Shown one piece after another: positions 47,054 through 57,904 of a DNA stretch of 64,000 nt. The DNA comes from Paraspadella gotoi (lineage: Eukaryota > Chaetognatha). Location: assembly GCA_051294375.1 (NCBI GenBank), contig CM119263.1, positions 24,966,688 to 25,030,687 of the forward strand, given 5' to 3'. The position numbers were made by a program, and so were the translations under genes. Position 1 is the first letter of the stretch, and each line of letters starts with the position of its first letter. The notes beneath the pieces were generated by a model that did not search any database, was not told the DNA's origin, and worked only from the letters and a program-made list of their open reading frames with translations.

Positions 47054-47605
47054 TAGATAACTGTTCCGGCGTAGTTGGTTTCGATTTTTACAAACTCGCG
47101 GGTAACAACTTATTAACTCATTTGTATTGAAATTCTTTACGCTCAAAACCAGTGTTTTTTGATAAAAAGACATTTGGCCCGCAACTTTTCAAGATCTGAT
47201 CATGCGATCTATTCGTTAAGTTTGTAGTTTTGATAATCATCTCGTGGGCTAATTTGACATACTTTCACCACTGCAATCTACATATCGTTATTTATTTGTT
47301 ATTATTTATTCTGAATTAACGGTTTGTTCAGATCATTGAAATGGTTTGTTCATTTTGATGTAAATCGAACCATAACGAAAGCCGGTTATGAATCAAGCTT
47401 TTTACCACACAGTACTTTTAGTGCTCCAGTTTTTTAGAAAATCTTTGTCAATAGTTGTTGACATTTTCTTCTTTTTGATCACCTTATTCTAGTGTATTAG
47501 GTAACAAATGTTTTTTCCCAAAAATGCAGATTGCAAATAATTGCCCTACTGCTTATACCATTAAAACTAATTAGAATCTTAAACTAAGTAGTATATTTGT
47601 TTCTC

Positions 47606-47623
47606 AGTTAGAATGTACCTCAG
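47606..47623 (+). promoter_or_regulatory. Two alternative 3' splice sites upstream of ANKFY1 start
   Basis: AG at 47606-47607 follows atatttgtttctc, and a second AG at 47622-47623 follows tgtacct. Using the first leaves an upstream ATG at 47613 that opens an 8-codon frame overlapping the true start at 47629; using the second removes it. This could affect translation of the gene. Confidence 0.4.
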
Positions 47624-47628
47624 ATATA

Positions 47629-50600
47629 ATGGGTACTGATAATTCCGAAGTAAACAAACTCAAAAATCATCTCTCCCTATTACGTGAGGAGTACGTGAAG
47701 CTCCAAGGGAAGCATAATGAATTGGAAAGAAAGTACGCCATCGCCGTCGCAGCCTCTGGTGGAGTCGTCGACGAACAGTCTCCCGATTCGGACTCGTTCG
47801 TCGCTAAACTCCTTAACACTGTTTCAAACCTGTTTGATCAGGAGGACTATTCCGATATTATGATTAAACTTCCTGAGAACAAAGAATTAAAGGGTGAGCT
47901 TTTTAATTTTTTTTTTAAGCAGGGCGATTTTAATTAATTCAGATTCTAACTTTAATTCTTAATGGATTTTTATGACAGGTCACAAGTTCATTCTTGCGGC
48001 GCGGTCGAATGAATGGGGATCAGATGACCTTGCTGTCGCTTCCTCCATTGATTTGTCAGCCTTCAAGACAGACGTCGGCATCACGCTTATGCGCTGGGTC
48101 TACACAGATGTTATTCACATGCCCGATGATGTCATTGACGTCGACGGCTTCACATTGCAATTGATGAAAGCCGCGTCCGTTTTTAAGCTTAACGGTACCG
48201 TTATGAGTGACTGGTCATGTTTTAAATGCATATTCATAAAAATATTTTCACAGCTCTCAGAAATCGTTGCGAAAAATCATTGATGTCATCCATCACTGTG
48301 GCCAACTGCATCCGTTTTTATGAAGTGGCGGACGAAATATCCGCCACAGTGTTACGTGATCACTGCTCAAACCTCATCTCCGCACACTGGAATGACTTCA
48401 CCGCCAAGGATTTCGCGGCCATGGGCGCTCCACTTCTCTTCACTGTGTTCAAGGTTAGGAAAGAGGCGAACTTCTTCGATCTTCTCCCAATCCCGTCTCT
48501 AATTCTAACGCTACTCTTATTTTTTTCTTATTTTTCGCCGCAGTCGAAAACGTCGCATCCTCTCCATCAAGCCATTCGTGCCGAAAGGGAAGACGTTGTT
48601 TTCCTTTTCCTCTTGGAGAACCAGAAACGGCTTCCGGGAATTCTCAACGACGTCGACTCTCGCGGCGACGTTCCGCTCGACCTCGCGTTGCAACTCAAGC
48701 TCGATAGCATTGCCGAATCGCTCATTTCACATGGTTGCGATCTTAACTGCGTCCTGGATCCAACTGGTCAGATTTAGCATTATTTTTCTCGGGTTTTTTT
48801 TTTTTTTTTTTGTCGTTGACTTTTTTTTTTCCTCTAGAAAATCGTCGTTTATTACATCAATCGATCATTCGTGGCGACGAACACGCTGCGACTTTTCTCG
48901 TTAACCATGGTGCCGACGTTAATCTCATAACGTCTCTTGGACACGAAACTCCGCTTCATTTGGCCGCCGCGTTTTTTTCCGAGGGTATTTAAAAAATAAT
49001 AGAATTTGGAATGGCTTTTATTTTGAAATATGGCCAAAAAAATTATCTAATCTCTTTCAGAGGCTTCAAAGACCGCGGGTATGGGTCGCGTCGCGGGACT
49101 CTTGTTATCCAAAGGCGCAAATCCCAATATTTTTGATTCCGCGAACCATCAGACTCCGCTGCACCGCGCCGTCGCCAGCGACAACGAACCCGTCTTTCGA
49201 ACTCTTGTAGTTGACCACAAATCATCTGTGGATCTTGACGCGCGCGACGCCGAGAACCGCGTATCGTTGTGGTTGGCATTAGAGGTCGCTCGCAAACGCT
49301 ATTGTAGCGAGGAAGAGATCGAGGCCGGAAGTTTCGCCGCCTTGTTGGTGGAGAATGGCGCCTCCTCGCAAATTATCCAGGTTTTCCTCTTTAAATTTGA
49401 ATTTTTAGTTTCGACTTGATTTTTATAAATCTGAATTCTACTAGTGTGTACTCTGTAGTAATTCTGTATTTTCTTTTGTAAGGATCTTGGTACAAGCGAC
49501 TCTCTCCTTCACCTGGCCGTTAAATCCTCATTCCAAGCCGGCGCCATGTTCCTCGTCAATCACGGAGCTAATCTAAATCACGTCAACGTTCGTGGAGAGA
49601 GCGCTCTTCACCTCGCCGCCTTCAAGGACATGAGCCTCTTAGTTGAACTCATGCTGCGGAACAAGGCGAATCCAAACCTTCAGACCAAACCGCACGGCGA
49701 TGTCGTTGCGCGCGAAAACCATCGACCGAGAATGACCGAGTCGAAGAAAACGAATGCGAAAAAGAAGAGAGATCCTGATAACCCTTTTGACGAGGACGAA
49801 GATAACGAGGAAGAAAAAAAATTTCATGTCAATCAGATCGAGTACAAAGAAGAATCAAGTTCGTCGGAAGTCTACGGAGAAACGCCCCTTCACGTTGCTA
49901 TCAGGAAAGTTTGGAATAGGGCGTAGTAGTCTCCTTCGTATCTAAATCTAAGTATTATCAATTCGAAATTTATTCGATAAAGGATGCCACCCACCAAGTG
50001 ATTAAGTGATTGATTAAAACTTAAATGAAAATTAAAGAGTGACATGAGAGATATTGAGAGATTACAATATTAAAAAATAACCTGTCGAATTTTTTTTATT
50101 ACAGGCAAAGCAGCGTAAGCGCTATCGAGGTTCTTCTCAGTTGCCGCGCGTCGCCCTCTGATTCTGGTCCTACCATCGACTTCGACCTTTCCGATTCGAA
50201 GGGCCAAACTCCGCTCGGCCTTGCCCTCTGGGCCGGCCTGAGGGACGTCGCCCTGAAGTTGCTGAATTATGGCGCCGACGTTGATCAGTGCGACGCGAAA
50301 GGATTTTCCCTTTTACATCAGGTATTTTTTTAGCCGGATCTGCTTACAGCATATCTCAGCTCTATAATTCACTTTGTCAGTAAATCATTTAGATCATCTC
50401 AGAACATCTATTTATGATAAATTAGGTAAAAAAACGAAGTCCGTCCGTCCGTTCCCCCTTAGCTTTGAACGCCGATTTCTCATGTGTAGAAACCTGACCT
50501 GAAAATTTTGTGTGTGGGTTGAGAAACATGTGATTAAGCTGGAAATAAAGTTTCGATGGAATCGTCCGAGCGGAAAATAGTTTAAGTGGAAAAAACCCAA

Positions 50601-52952
50601 ATAAATTGACCTCGATGTTAAACTGGATTTTTTCTAGGCCATCGAACGAGAAGACGTTATTAGCGCCCTGTTTCTCATCGAACACTCTGCAGATGTACAG
50701 CGTCTTACCGTCGCCGACGGTCGCACTCCATTACAGCTCGCAATCCAGCACTGCCTCGCTGAAGTAGTGGACGGCCTTTGCCTTAACGGTGCCACCCTAA
50801 ACACCCTCGACGCCAACGGCGATTGTCCGCTTTGGCAAGCCCTGGAATCTGGTCAAGAAGACATTGCCTCGATCCTCGTGATCAACGGTTGTGACCTCAA
50901 TATGTGGGGACCAGGGCCAGGGAAATGTCAGCAAACTCTTCTGCACAGGTTAACTACCGGCGTCACCCATTGGAATCCTAACTTTCCCAGCTTATTTCAT
51001 TTTCGTTTTAACAGAGCCATTGACGAGAACAACGAAGCATCCACCTGTTTTCTCATTCGGAGCGGCTGCGACATTGACGCCACAAGACGACCTGGACCGA
51101 ACGGAGAGGGAAGCGAGGAGGCGGCTGATGGGCAGACTCCCCTTCATATGTGCTGCGCTTGGGGTCTAGATCAAGCTGTTCAGACTCTTGTAGAACACAA
51201 CGCCCAGGTTTGTTGAATGAGTTAAAAAATAAAATAATGATACAGTAATGAATTCAAAATATATACTTTTTCTTTAAATGTTATCTGAGTTTGACTGTAA
51301 ATAAAATTGAGTTTAAAATTTTATAATATCAGATTTTGATTTTTTTTTTACTTCAAGGTCAATGCGGTTGATGCTGATGGGAAAACCCCTATTCACATTG
51401 CCATCGAAAATTGTCATCCTGTCATAATATCTCTTCTGATGTCTCATCCTTCTCTTGATCTGACAATTAGAGACAAGGTACGGGAGTTTAAAACAACTGG
51501 CTTCTAAAAAAAATATTTTATGTGTCAAATTACTTTTTATTACAAGACCGGTTTTACTCCTTTTGCCGCCGCCATGACTACTCGCAACAACAAAGCCGCG
51601 AGTGCTATACTTGATCGAAAGCCAGATGCCGCCGAACAACTCGATAAGAAGGGTCGAAACTTTCTCCATATCGCTGTCCAAAAAAGCGACATTGAGAGCG
51701 TTCTCTTTCTTATATCCGTCCAGGTTTTGTTTCTTAGTGTTTTTTGTAGTTTTATTTTCGTTTAGCTATATTTTGTGCGTGTATAGGTTAACGTGAACAG
51801 CGCCATTCAAGACGGATCAAGGACAACTCCTCTTCATATTGCAACCAACACAGGATCAGAAATTATCGTCCGGAACATGATACTAGCTGGTTAGATATAG
51901 AAGCTGAATAATGAACGTTCAATGATTAAACGTTACGTATATTTGGGGAATTTTTCATCAGGTGCCGACATAAATGCTATTGATTCAGAAAAAAAAAACG
52001 CCTTACACCTCGCCTCAAGTGGTGATTATGCCTCCATCTCGTCGGGTAAGTTTTTCATTGATTTGTTATGAAAGTAAACCAAAACAGAATGCGGACTTCT
52101 CTACAAATTTTAATAATATTCATTTAATAATATTCATTTAATAGTTTTGATCCAAGAGGGAATCGATGTGAACGCCTTGGATGACAAACTTAACAACGCC
52201 CTTCACCTGGCGGTCAAAGAAGGAAACATTGGCGTCGTAAGAGTTCTTTTAACTGAATCCAACATTGACGCGGAAGCAGTAAACATGAAAGGTCAAACCC
52301 CTATGCATTGTTTGGGCCAATACGGAAAAGATAACGCCGCCGCAATCTTTGATTTATTTTTGGAATGCATGCCGAAATATCCTCTTGACACTCCTGGTTT
52401 GTTTATATTGAACGAGATTTTACCATCAGGGGATTTGATATACTATTTATTTATTCGTACTCTCACAGACGGGGAAGGAAACACCGTTCTTTTACTCGCG
52501 TATCAAAAAGGCAACACAAATTTGTGCAAATCTGTGGTGCGTTCTGGTGCATGCATGGGAAAAACAAACGCAGCTGGCCTGTCTATTTTCAATTATCCCG
52601 TGGCCACGAAACAGTTGCTGTTCAAATTGTTAGACATGCTTCCCGTAGAACCTCCTTGGGTTACAGGTTAGTAGAATTGGCTTATTTATACGTTATACCT
52701 GATATCTAAACATTCAAATTTAAATATACTTATTACTTAATCGCGAAATTGGTTTCAGAAGGCGACAACTGCCTCGAATGCGGCGCTCGCTTTTCTCTGA
52801 CGACCCGGAAGCATCATTGTCGTCATTGCGGGCGGCTGCTTTGTGCCAAATGTTCAGAAAAAGACATGCCAATCGTTAAATACAATCTTACGAAGCCTGT
52901 TCGCGTTTGTGACACGTGCTTTGACGTCCTAACTCTGGGATCCGCTCTTTGA
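47629..52952 (+). CDS. ANKFY1: Rabankyrin-5 (BTB, ankyrin repeats, FYVE), 17 exons
   Basis: Early-endosome protein that binds PI3P and Rab5 and works in macropinocytosis and endosome transport. Exons: 47629-47893, 47979-48194, 48254-48453, 48544-48766, 48838-48984, 49061-49380, 49483-49922, 50105-50321, 50638-50948, 51015-51207, 51358-51477, 51547-51723, 51787-51889, 51962-52045, 52145-52396, 52469-52666 and 52759-52952. The order matches the vertebrate protein: N-terminal coiled coil (LKNHLSLLREEYVKLQGKH), BTB domain (YSDIMIKL ... GHKFILAARSNEW), about 20 ankyrin repeats, WGPGPGKCQQTLLHR and FDLFLECMPKYPLDTPD-like segments, then a C-terminal FYVE finger with RKHHCRHCG. Residues encoded near 49690-49870 form a charged low-complexity insert between repeats (KKKRDPDNPFDEDEDNEEEK). 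The donor of exon 7 (GC|GTAGTA) was set by phase and is the least certain border. Confidence 0.95.
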
Positions 52953-53490
52953 TCGTCCTCACGGGGCCCAATAAGCGAATCGCGCCAAATATTTATATCG
53001 CCAAAACTACATTCCTCCAGTCATTGTTTTTTTTCTGTCACGGATTCTATTTTTAGGGGAGATTACATTTTTTTCTTGACGCTTACCGATGTCGCACACA
53101 CCATCTAGTCTCATTTACCTTTGTTTATTAACCCTTCTTTGAAGCAGTTTCTGGTGATGTAACGGAGATTATTATCACATCGTTATTTTTCTTTAACAAC
53201 AGGTTCATTGCTTTTTTCGCTTTCATCAGTAGATAAAATCCTTTGAAGTTACCCATAATGCTGGTTAATTGTCAGCATTCACGATCGTACTTTGAGAGAT
53301 GAAATCAACTAAACCAAATTGTGTCTTCGTTTCTTTATTTGAAACTATTAGCAGTATTTGCTTTTGCAGGTATTTTTTTAAAATCCTATTCATCCACCTA
53401 TTCTACCACTATAGATAGTTTAACGTTATTAGAAATATAACTTTACGGTTTACCGTGTCATTGTTTTTCATTCATCCCTTTTGTTTTGTT

Positions 53491-53511
53491 AGGTGAGCCT
53501 TCGGTTCTTAG
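53491..53511 (+). promoter_or_regulatory. 3' splice sites upstream of POLR1D-like start
   Basis: AG at 53491-53492 follows a strong pyrimidine run (cccttttgttttgtt); a second AG at 53510-53511 lies two bases before the ATG at 53514. The ANKFY1 stop is 539 bases upstream. Confidence 0.45.
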
Positions 53512-53513
53512 TA

Positions 53514-54485
53514 ATGGCTTCGAGTTCTAAAAGCCGAAATCCAGATACTGCTGCGGACAGTCCAGGCGACACTTTGGAGGCGTTAGCCTTGGCCGAGTTG
53601 CTCGACGAAACGAAACGAGCCGAAGATCGGACTCAGACGATGGGGGCACTCGGTTGGGTCAAACCACCGCCGCAGACGAGCGTAAACAAAAATTTTCTGG
53701 CCAACTCCCTCGTCACCACTCGAAGAGACGTTGCGCCGCCTAAAATTCCGCAAAGCGAACGCCTTCGTCGACTTTCGGTGAGCCCTCCTCTTCCGATGCC
53801 CGGCAGCGGACTCGATCTTAACGCGAGCCTCGAGAGGGAAAAGCGACGAATCGATGAAGCGAGGAAGAGGAGGAGAAGGGAGGAAGAGGAAGAGAGAGAG
53901 AAGGATATCGAACAAAGGAGGCGGGATAGAATAGAGAGGAGAAAAAGGGATCGAAAAGAGGAGTCGCGAAGAAAAAGGAAGAGATCGTCTTCTGGCGAGA
54001 ACCGATCTCTATCTCGTTCAGGGTCTCCGCGACGGCGAAAGACTCGGGACGATTCCCCAAAACGCGACAGTAATCGCTCTATATCTAGCAACGGCCGAGT
54101 AAACGGAAATACTAATCGAGGGACGAAATCGAACGAGCGCGAAGACAATTCTCACGGAAAAGAAGTCATTGGAGATCGTAAAGAAAAGGAGCGCAAGCGA
54201 AAGAGGAAAAAAAATGACACAAACTCCGATTGCGAGGAAGGGCGTAAAACAAATAAGAAACACAAGAAGCACAAAAAGCACAAAAAGAGCAACAGACACA
54301 AATCTCACAGAGAAAAAGAAAAACGCGATGACGATGAAATCGAGGCTAAGGCGGCTGACGTCACAACTCGAACTGTCAGTCCCCATTCTTTATTGGCGAC
54401 TCCCAAACGACCTCCCTCAAAAGATGACGAGATCGCCAATGGAGAAATGCTTTGGAACTCTGTTGATGCCGAAAATCTAAAGTGA
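53514..54485 (+). CDS. POLR1D isoform-2-like charged protein
   Basis: Single exon, 323 residues. The N-terminal ~60 residues (EALALAELLDETKRAEDRTQ, TMGALGWVKPPP, NKNFLANSLVTTRRD) match the pattern of the alternative human POLR1D product (AIEELLKEAKRGKTRAETMG, PMGWMKCP, NKRFLINTI, from memory). That product is unrelated in sequence to the RNA polymerase subunit made from the same human locus. The rest is Arg/Glu/Lys/Ser-rich, with REEEEEREK and RS/KHKKHKKHKK stretches typical of nuclear proteins linked to RNA processing. The molecular role of this domain is not known to me. Here it is a stand-alone gene. An AATAAA at 54521 follows 36 bases after the stop, and the next gene's splice acceptor follows 160 bases later. 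Confidence 0.65.
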   Translation: MASSSKSRNPDTAADSPGDTLEALALAELLDETKRAEDRTQTMGALGWVKPPPQTSVNKNFLANSLVTTRRDVAPPKIPQSERLRRLSVSPPLPMPGSGLDLNASLEREKRRIDEARKRRRREEEEEREKDIEQRRRDRIERRKRDRKEESRRKRKRSSSGENRSLSRSGSPRRRKTRDDSPKRDSNRSISSNGRVNGNTNRGTKSNEREDNSHGKEVIGDRKEKERKRKRKKNDTNSDCEEGRKTNKKHKKHKKHKKSNRHKSHREKEKRDDDEIEAKAADVTTRTVSPHSLLATPKRPPSKDDEIANGEMLWNSVDAENLK

Positions 54486-54679
54486 CTTCAATTTTCTTCT
54501 TGTTGGTCTCATTATGACAGAATAAAAAATAGTTAAGAAAGAAATGCATTATTGAAGTAAAAAACATCTAAAAATTAGTTGTTCAACATTTTACTGAGTT
54601 ATGTTTTATTGAGCCCTGACAGTTTGGCATTTGTTCTGTTGTTTTTGTATCAGTTTCATTAAGTTTTATTTCAATTTTT

Positions 54680-54681
54680 AG
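54680..54681 (+). promoter_or_regulatory. 3' splice site upstream of polytopic-protein start
   Basis: The run ttaagttttatttcaatttttag ends in AG only 195 bases after the POLR1D-like stop and 48 bases before the ATG at 54729. So little room is left for a promoter and a full terminator. Confidence 0.5.
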
Positions 54682-54728
54682 ATGCATTGCATAATGTCTA
54701 CTTAGACGCTTGGAGGAATAAACACAAA

Positions 54729-57632
54729 ATGAGTTCAGAATCTGACACCGATTCGTCGCTGACTCACTCCGACCCTCCCACCCCATCGCCGACGGTGAAA
54801 CATTTGGTCCATAAGTTTAATCCTCCCAATCACCCAAATCATGAACGCCTACGCCCTCATCCTCGCTGGTTCTCGGCCGAAGAGGATTTTAAATACGACT
54901 CTACGCTGGCCGTCGCTTTCGCGCCTCCCGCCCTCGTCGCCCTCAGCCTCGTCGGAGAGACAATCCTCGTAGCGCTGGGCCTCGGCGTCCTCCTGTGCCA
55001 CCTTTTGATGGAATCTGGATACGAGAGACGAGCCTTTGCCGTTGCCGTTGCCACCTTTCTTATGGTACAGTTCTCTCTCGTCTTTTCCATCTTTCCTCTG
55101 ATCTGGACGTCTGTCTCGTACGTTCTTTTTCTACTTTTGTTCAACAGCTTCACCGTTTCCTCCGCCCTCTGGTTCTTCCTTCACTTTCGAATCTTTCGCG
55201 CCTACGACCCAGAATTCACTGTTGTCACCGAAAGGCTGTTAATCGGCGTCTTTCCCGCGATCTCGTTGGCGATTCAAAGTTGGACGTTCGCCAGCTTCGC
55301 CTCTGTCACGTTGCTGCCCTACTACGTGCTCGTCGTGGGATTCGTCTTCTCCTCGATCTTTCTTCGAGTTCGGCCGTCGTCCTTCTGCCGAAGGGAGTAT
55401 GAAGACTCGCTGTGTCTACCTCCACTGGCGCTTCCTGCGGAAGCCATCGTAGTCGCATCGGCGTTTTTCGCTCTAATACCAGCATCTGTCTTTCTTCTCG
55501 TCTTCATCTCATCAGGATTATTCAACGATTGGATATTTTACCTGCAATTTTGCTTTTTGCTCAGTGTTGGCATATTTCTCACCGCGACGATTTTTGGCGT
55601 TCAAGATGTTACTTCCTACTTGACCCACTTAAACTTGACAACCTTCCAGGTCCAAATGGTCCGTGGAATTGCTGGTGGGAATTCGTTGCTCTGCGGATAC
55701 CTGTGGCTGGTCAAAGAACTTGGAGGCGGAAGCGTGTGGCTCGCCTGGTTACCGCTGTTCGTTTGTGTGCACGTAGGCGTCGCGGCAGCCGCCAAGCAGC
55801 GCTCGCGTAAAATTGTATTCGTCGCCTGCTTTCTCTTCGTGTTGGCCTACGCAGCGTTCTTCATTCAACTTCCACTGCTTCGACGCGCAGGAGGTCTCCA
55901 TTTCTCACTCGGCGAATTTCGTCTCTCTGCTCGCATCTTGGCGTTTCTAATGTTTCTCTTGGCAATCAGTGGAATGGTAGCATTCGTCCATCTACCGTCG
56001 CTACGAACTCCGGCCAACATTCTTCCCCTCACCTTTCACTCCGCCCTTTTTGCAGTCGTCGAGCTTTGCCTGTTCCATTCGAGACTCTATCCAGTAGCAT
56101 TCGGTCTCGTCAGTTCCTTCGCAGCGATTTTAGCGCATGCGCGCATGATGCATCTGGATTTGGCATCGCGGACCGGAACTTCGGCGAGTCTTGGCATAAT
56201 CTGCGCGAAAACCTACGCTTTAATGATGAGCTTTTTCGGCGAATTCGGGGACATCTTCTCAACCTTCGTCATCGTTTGGTTGGTAACTATGGGCGCCCTG
56301 TGGATACATTCCTGGGTTAAGAGCGATGGTGATAAAAAACTAATACTCACAATACTCGCGGTTTTACAACTCATCATTCATTTCGTCTTCATCCGGCCTC
56401 TATGGTTGATCGCCTTCGATCTGGACATGTCTCTCGGCGATTGCATTTTTGCTCATATCCTAATCGGCGGATTGACGCTGCGCCGCATAGAACCGGAAAA
56501 ATTTTCGCCGCCTCGATACGCTGGAACGATTTTTTTAGCAATCGCCGTCTTTCTCGTCCAACCGAGTTTGGAGCCGAACTTTCATTCTATCTTTTCCTGG
56601 ATTCGTTTGATCGGAATAGCGGGATCGCTTCACTTCTTTCTCTTCGGTGTCGAGCTCGTTTCGCAATCGAGAAATCTTATCCCTTATGCCTACGCGACGG
56701 GAGTGCCGTTGGCCACCGAAGTGCTGTATCGAACCGAAAACAACTTTGTTTTCGACGGTTCATTTTTTCTCTACGGTTTGACATTGGTGATATCCTCTGC
56801 GCTGGTTTTAGGATTGGTCTCTCCGCTGCTTTCTCGGACGAAGGCACAAAACCGATTTTTGGCTTCCGTTGCGCCGAAGCTACTTGCGACTTTGGTTGCG
56901 ACGGTCGTCTTGACGTCAGCGATCGAGAAGAGAAAAACAAAGGCAGCGAGGCGTTGGGATTATGATGGTCTCGTCGCCTACGACGCCCCTTCGATCCTTA
57001 GCGTCGCCGCCATTTTTTTCCCCTTAATAGCAGCTTTGGTAAAGCTTCAGCAAGCGGATAAAGACATGATTGAATCCGGATTGTTCGATAAAAAGCTCAC
57101 CGCGTTCGGTCGGTATTTCAATGCGAAAAATCTGTCAAACTGTCTCGTCGCCATTACCATAATTATTGACGTTTTGATTGTGGACTGGTCACACTTAAAC
57201 CTATTATCCCATCATTTGGTTTATCTAATAGTGGCACTCCATGCCATGTTAATTCAACCAGAAAATGTTATTTTTAAAGCATTACCATTAAATTTAGGCA
57301 GCAGTAAATTTATAATTTTTCTTTCAACATTTTTGTATTGCAGTCTTTGTTCATATTCAGCGATTCGTGAATCGTCATTTTGGCACGCGAAAGGCTCTAT
57401 AAGTGCAATGGTTGGGTTTTGTGAGTTGTCATTTATTACTTTGTCCTTTCCTTTAGTTTTTTTAATATTCTTTTTTGAAAATGGGAAATTTTTATTTGTT
57501 TTACCATGTGCCATCGTGTTATTTTTTCTTTCATCGTCGTCCTGGGCGAAAATTATCTCCCTCGTTGAACTCGGTTCCTTTTTTATTTTTGTTGGTTTTC
57601 CAATGATAATTAATAATTACATGTATCGTTAA
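54729..57632 (+). CDS. Unrecognised polytopic membrane protein (~20+ helices)
   Basis: Single exon, 967 residues. I do not recognise the family. The first ~60 residues are hydrophilic and Pro/Ser/His-rich (SSLTHSDPPTPSPTVKHLVH). Then hydrophobic segments of ~20 residues follow almost without break to the C-terminus, separated by short loops such as RVRPSSFCRREYEDSLCLPP, AAKQRSRKIV and AIEKRKTKAARRWDYDG. No enzyme, transporter or receptor motif was found, and no large soluble domain. The last third changes composition: after about 57130 codons become AT-richer than in the GC-rich earlier part, which may mean a different evolutionary rate or a fused segment. The ATG at 54729 is the first in frame after the 3' splice site. 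AATAAA lies at 57711. Bulk lipid, glycan or transporter roles are possible but unsupported. Confidence 0.75.
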   Translation: MSSESDTDSSLTHSDPPTPSPTVKHLVHKFNPPNHPNHERLRPHPRWFSAEEDFKYDSTLAVAFAPPALVALSLVGETILVALGLGVLLCHLLMESGYERRAFAVAVATFLMVQFSLVFSIFPLIWTSVSYVLFLLLFNSFTVSSALWFFLHFRIFRAYDPEFTVVTERLLIGVFPAISLAIQSWTFASFASVTLLPYYVLVVGFVFSSIFLRVRPSSFCRREYEDSLCLPPLALPAEAIVVASAFFALIPASVFLLVFISSGLFNDWIFYLQFCFLLSVGIFLTATIFGVQDVTSYLTHLNLTTFQVQMVRGIAGGNSLLCGYLWLVKELGGGSVWLAWLPLFVCVHVGVAAAAKQRSRKIVFVACFLFVLAYAAFFIQLPLLRRAGGLHFSLGEFRLSARILAFLMFLLAISGMVAFVHLPSLRTPANILPLTFHSALFAVVELCLFHSRLYPVAFGLVSSFAAILAHARMMHLDLASRTGTSASLGIICAKTYALMMSFFGEFGDIFSTFVIVWLVTMGALWIHSWVKSDGDKKLILTILAVLQLIIHFVFIRPLWLIAFDLDMSLGDCIFAHILIGGLTLRRIEPEKFSPPRYAGTIFLAIAVFLVQPSLEPNFHSIFSWIRLIGIAGSLHFFLFGVELVSQSRNLIPYAYATGVPLATEVLYRTENNFVFDGSFFLYGLTLVISSALVLGLVSPLLSRTKAQNRFLASVAPKLLATLVATVVLTSAIEKRKTKAARRWDYDGLVAYDAPSILSVAAIFFPLIAALVKLQQADKDMIESGLFDKKLTAFGRYFNAKNLSNCLVAITIIIDVLIVDWSHLNLLSHHLVYLIVALHAMLIQPENVIFKALPLNLGSSKFIIFLSTFLYCSLCSYSAIRESSFWHAKGSISAMVGFCELSFITLSFPLVFLIFFFENGKFLFVLPCAIVLFFLSSSSWAKIISLVELGSFFIFVGFPMIINNYMYR

Positions 57633-57791
57633 TGTTGTTATAGATGCTTTTAAGTTATGTTTTTATGCGTTTTACATAAAAGGGTAAAAACTGATACTTG
57701 TTATACTTAAAATAAACTTATTATTTAAACAATTTCTTAAGCTAGATATCTTGCTCGATATATGTAGTGTTAATCATTCGTCACATATTTT

Positions 57792-57793
57792 AG
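57792..57793 (+). promoter_or_regulatory. 3' splice site upstream of KH-protein start
   Basis: The sequence attcgtcacatattttag ends in AG 160 bases after the preceding stop codon and about 76 bases after its AATAAA (57711). This spacing is like that between genes of a trans-spliced operon. Confidence 0.5.
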
Positions 57794-57904
57794 TCAAGCA
57801 GGCTCAGAAAGTAACGAATAAGCAAAAGAGCTTTTTGCTGAATGCGTACCGTCGCTGAAGGCATGGAAATTAGAAAGTAGGCTTGTCCGATGCAGCCCTA
57901 AAAG

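Noticed and set aside
54995-56965. Several plus-strand alternate frames inside the polytopic protein
   Set aside because: They overlap a 967-codon frame with consistent hydrophobic pattern and coding bias; the alternates are Arg/Ser-rich shadows.
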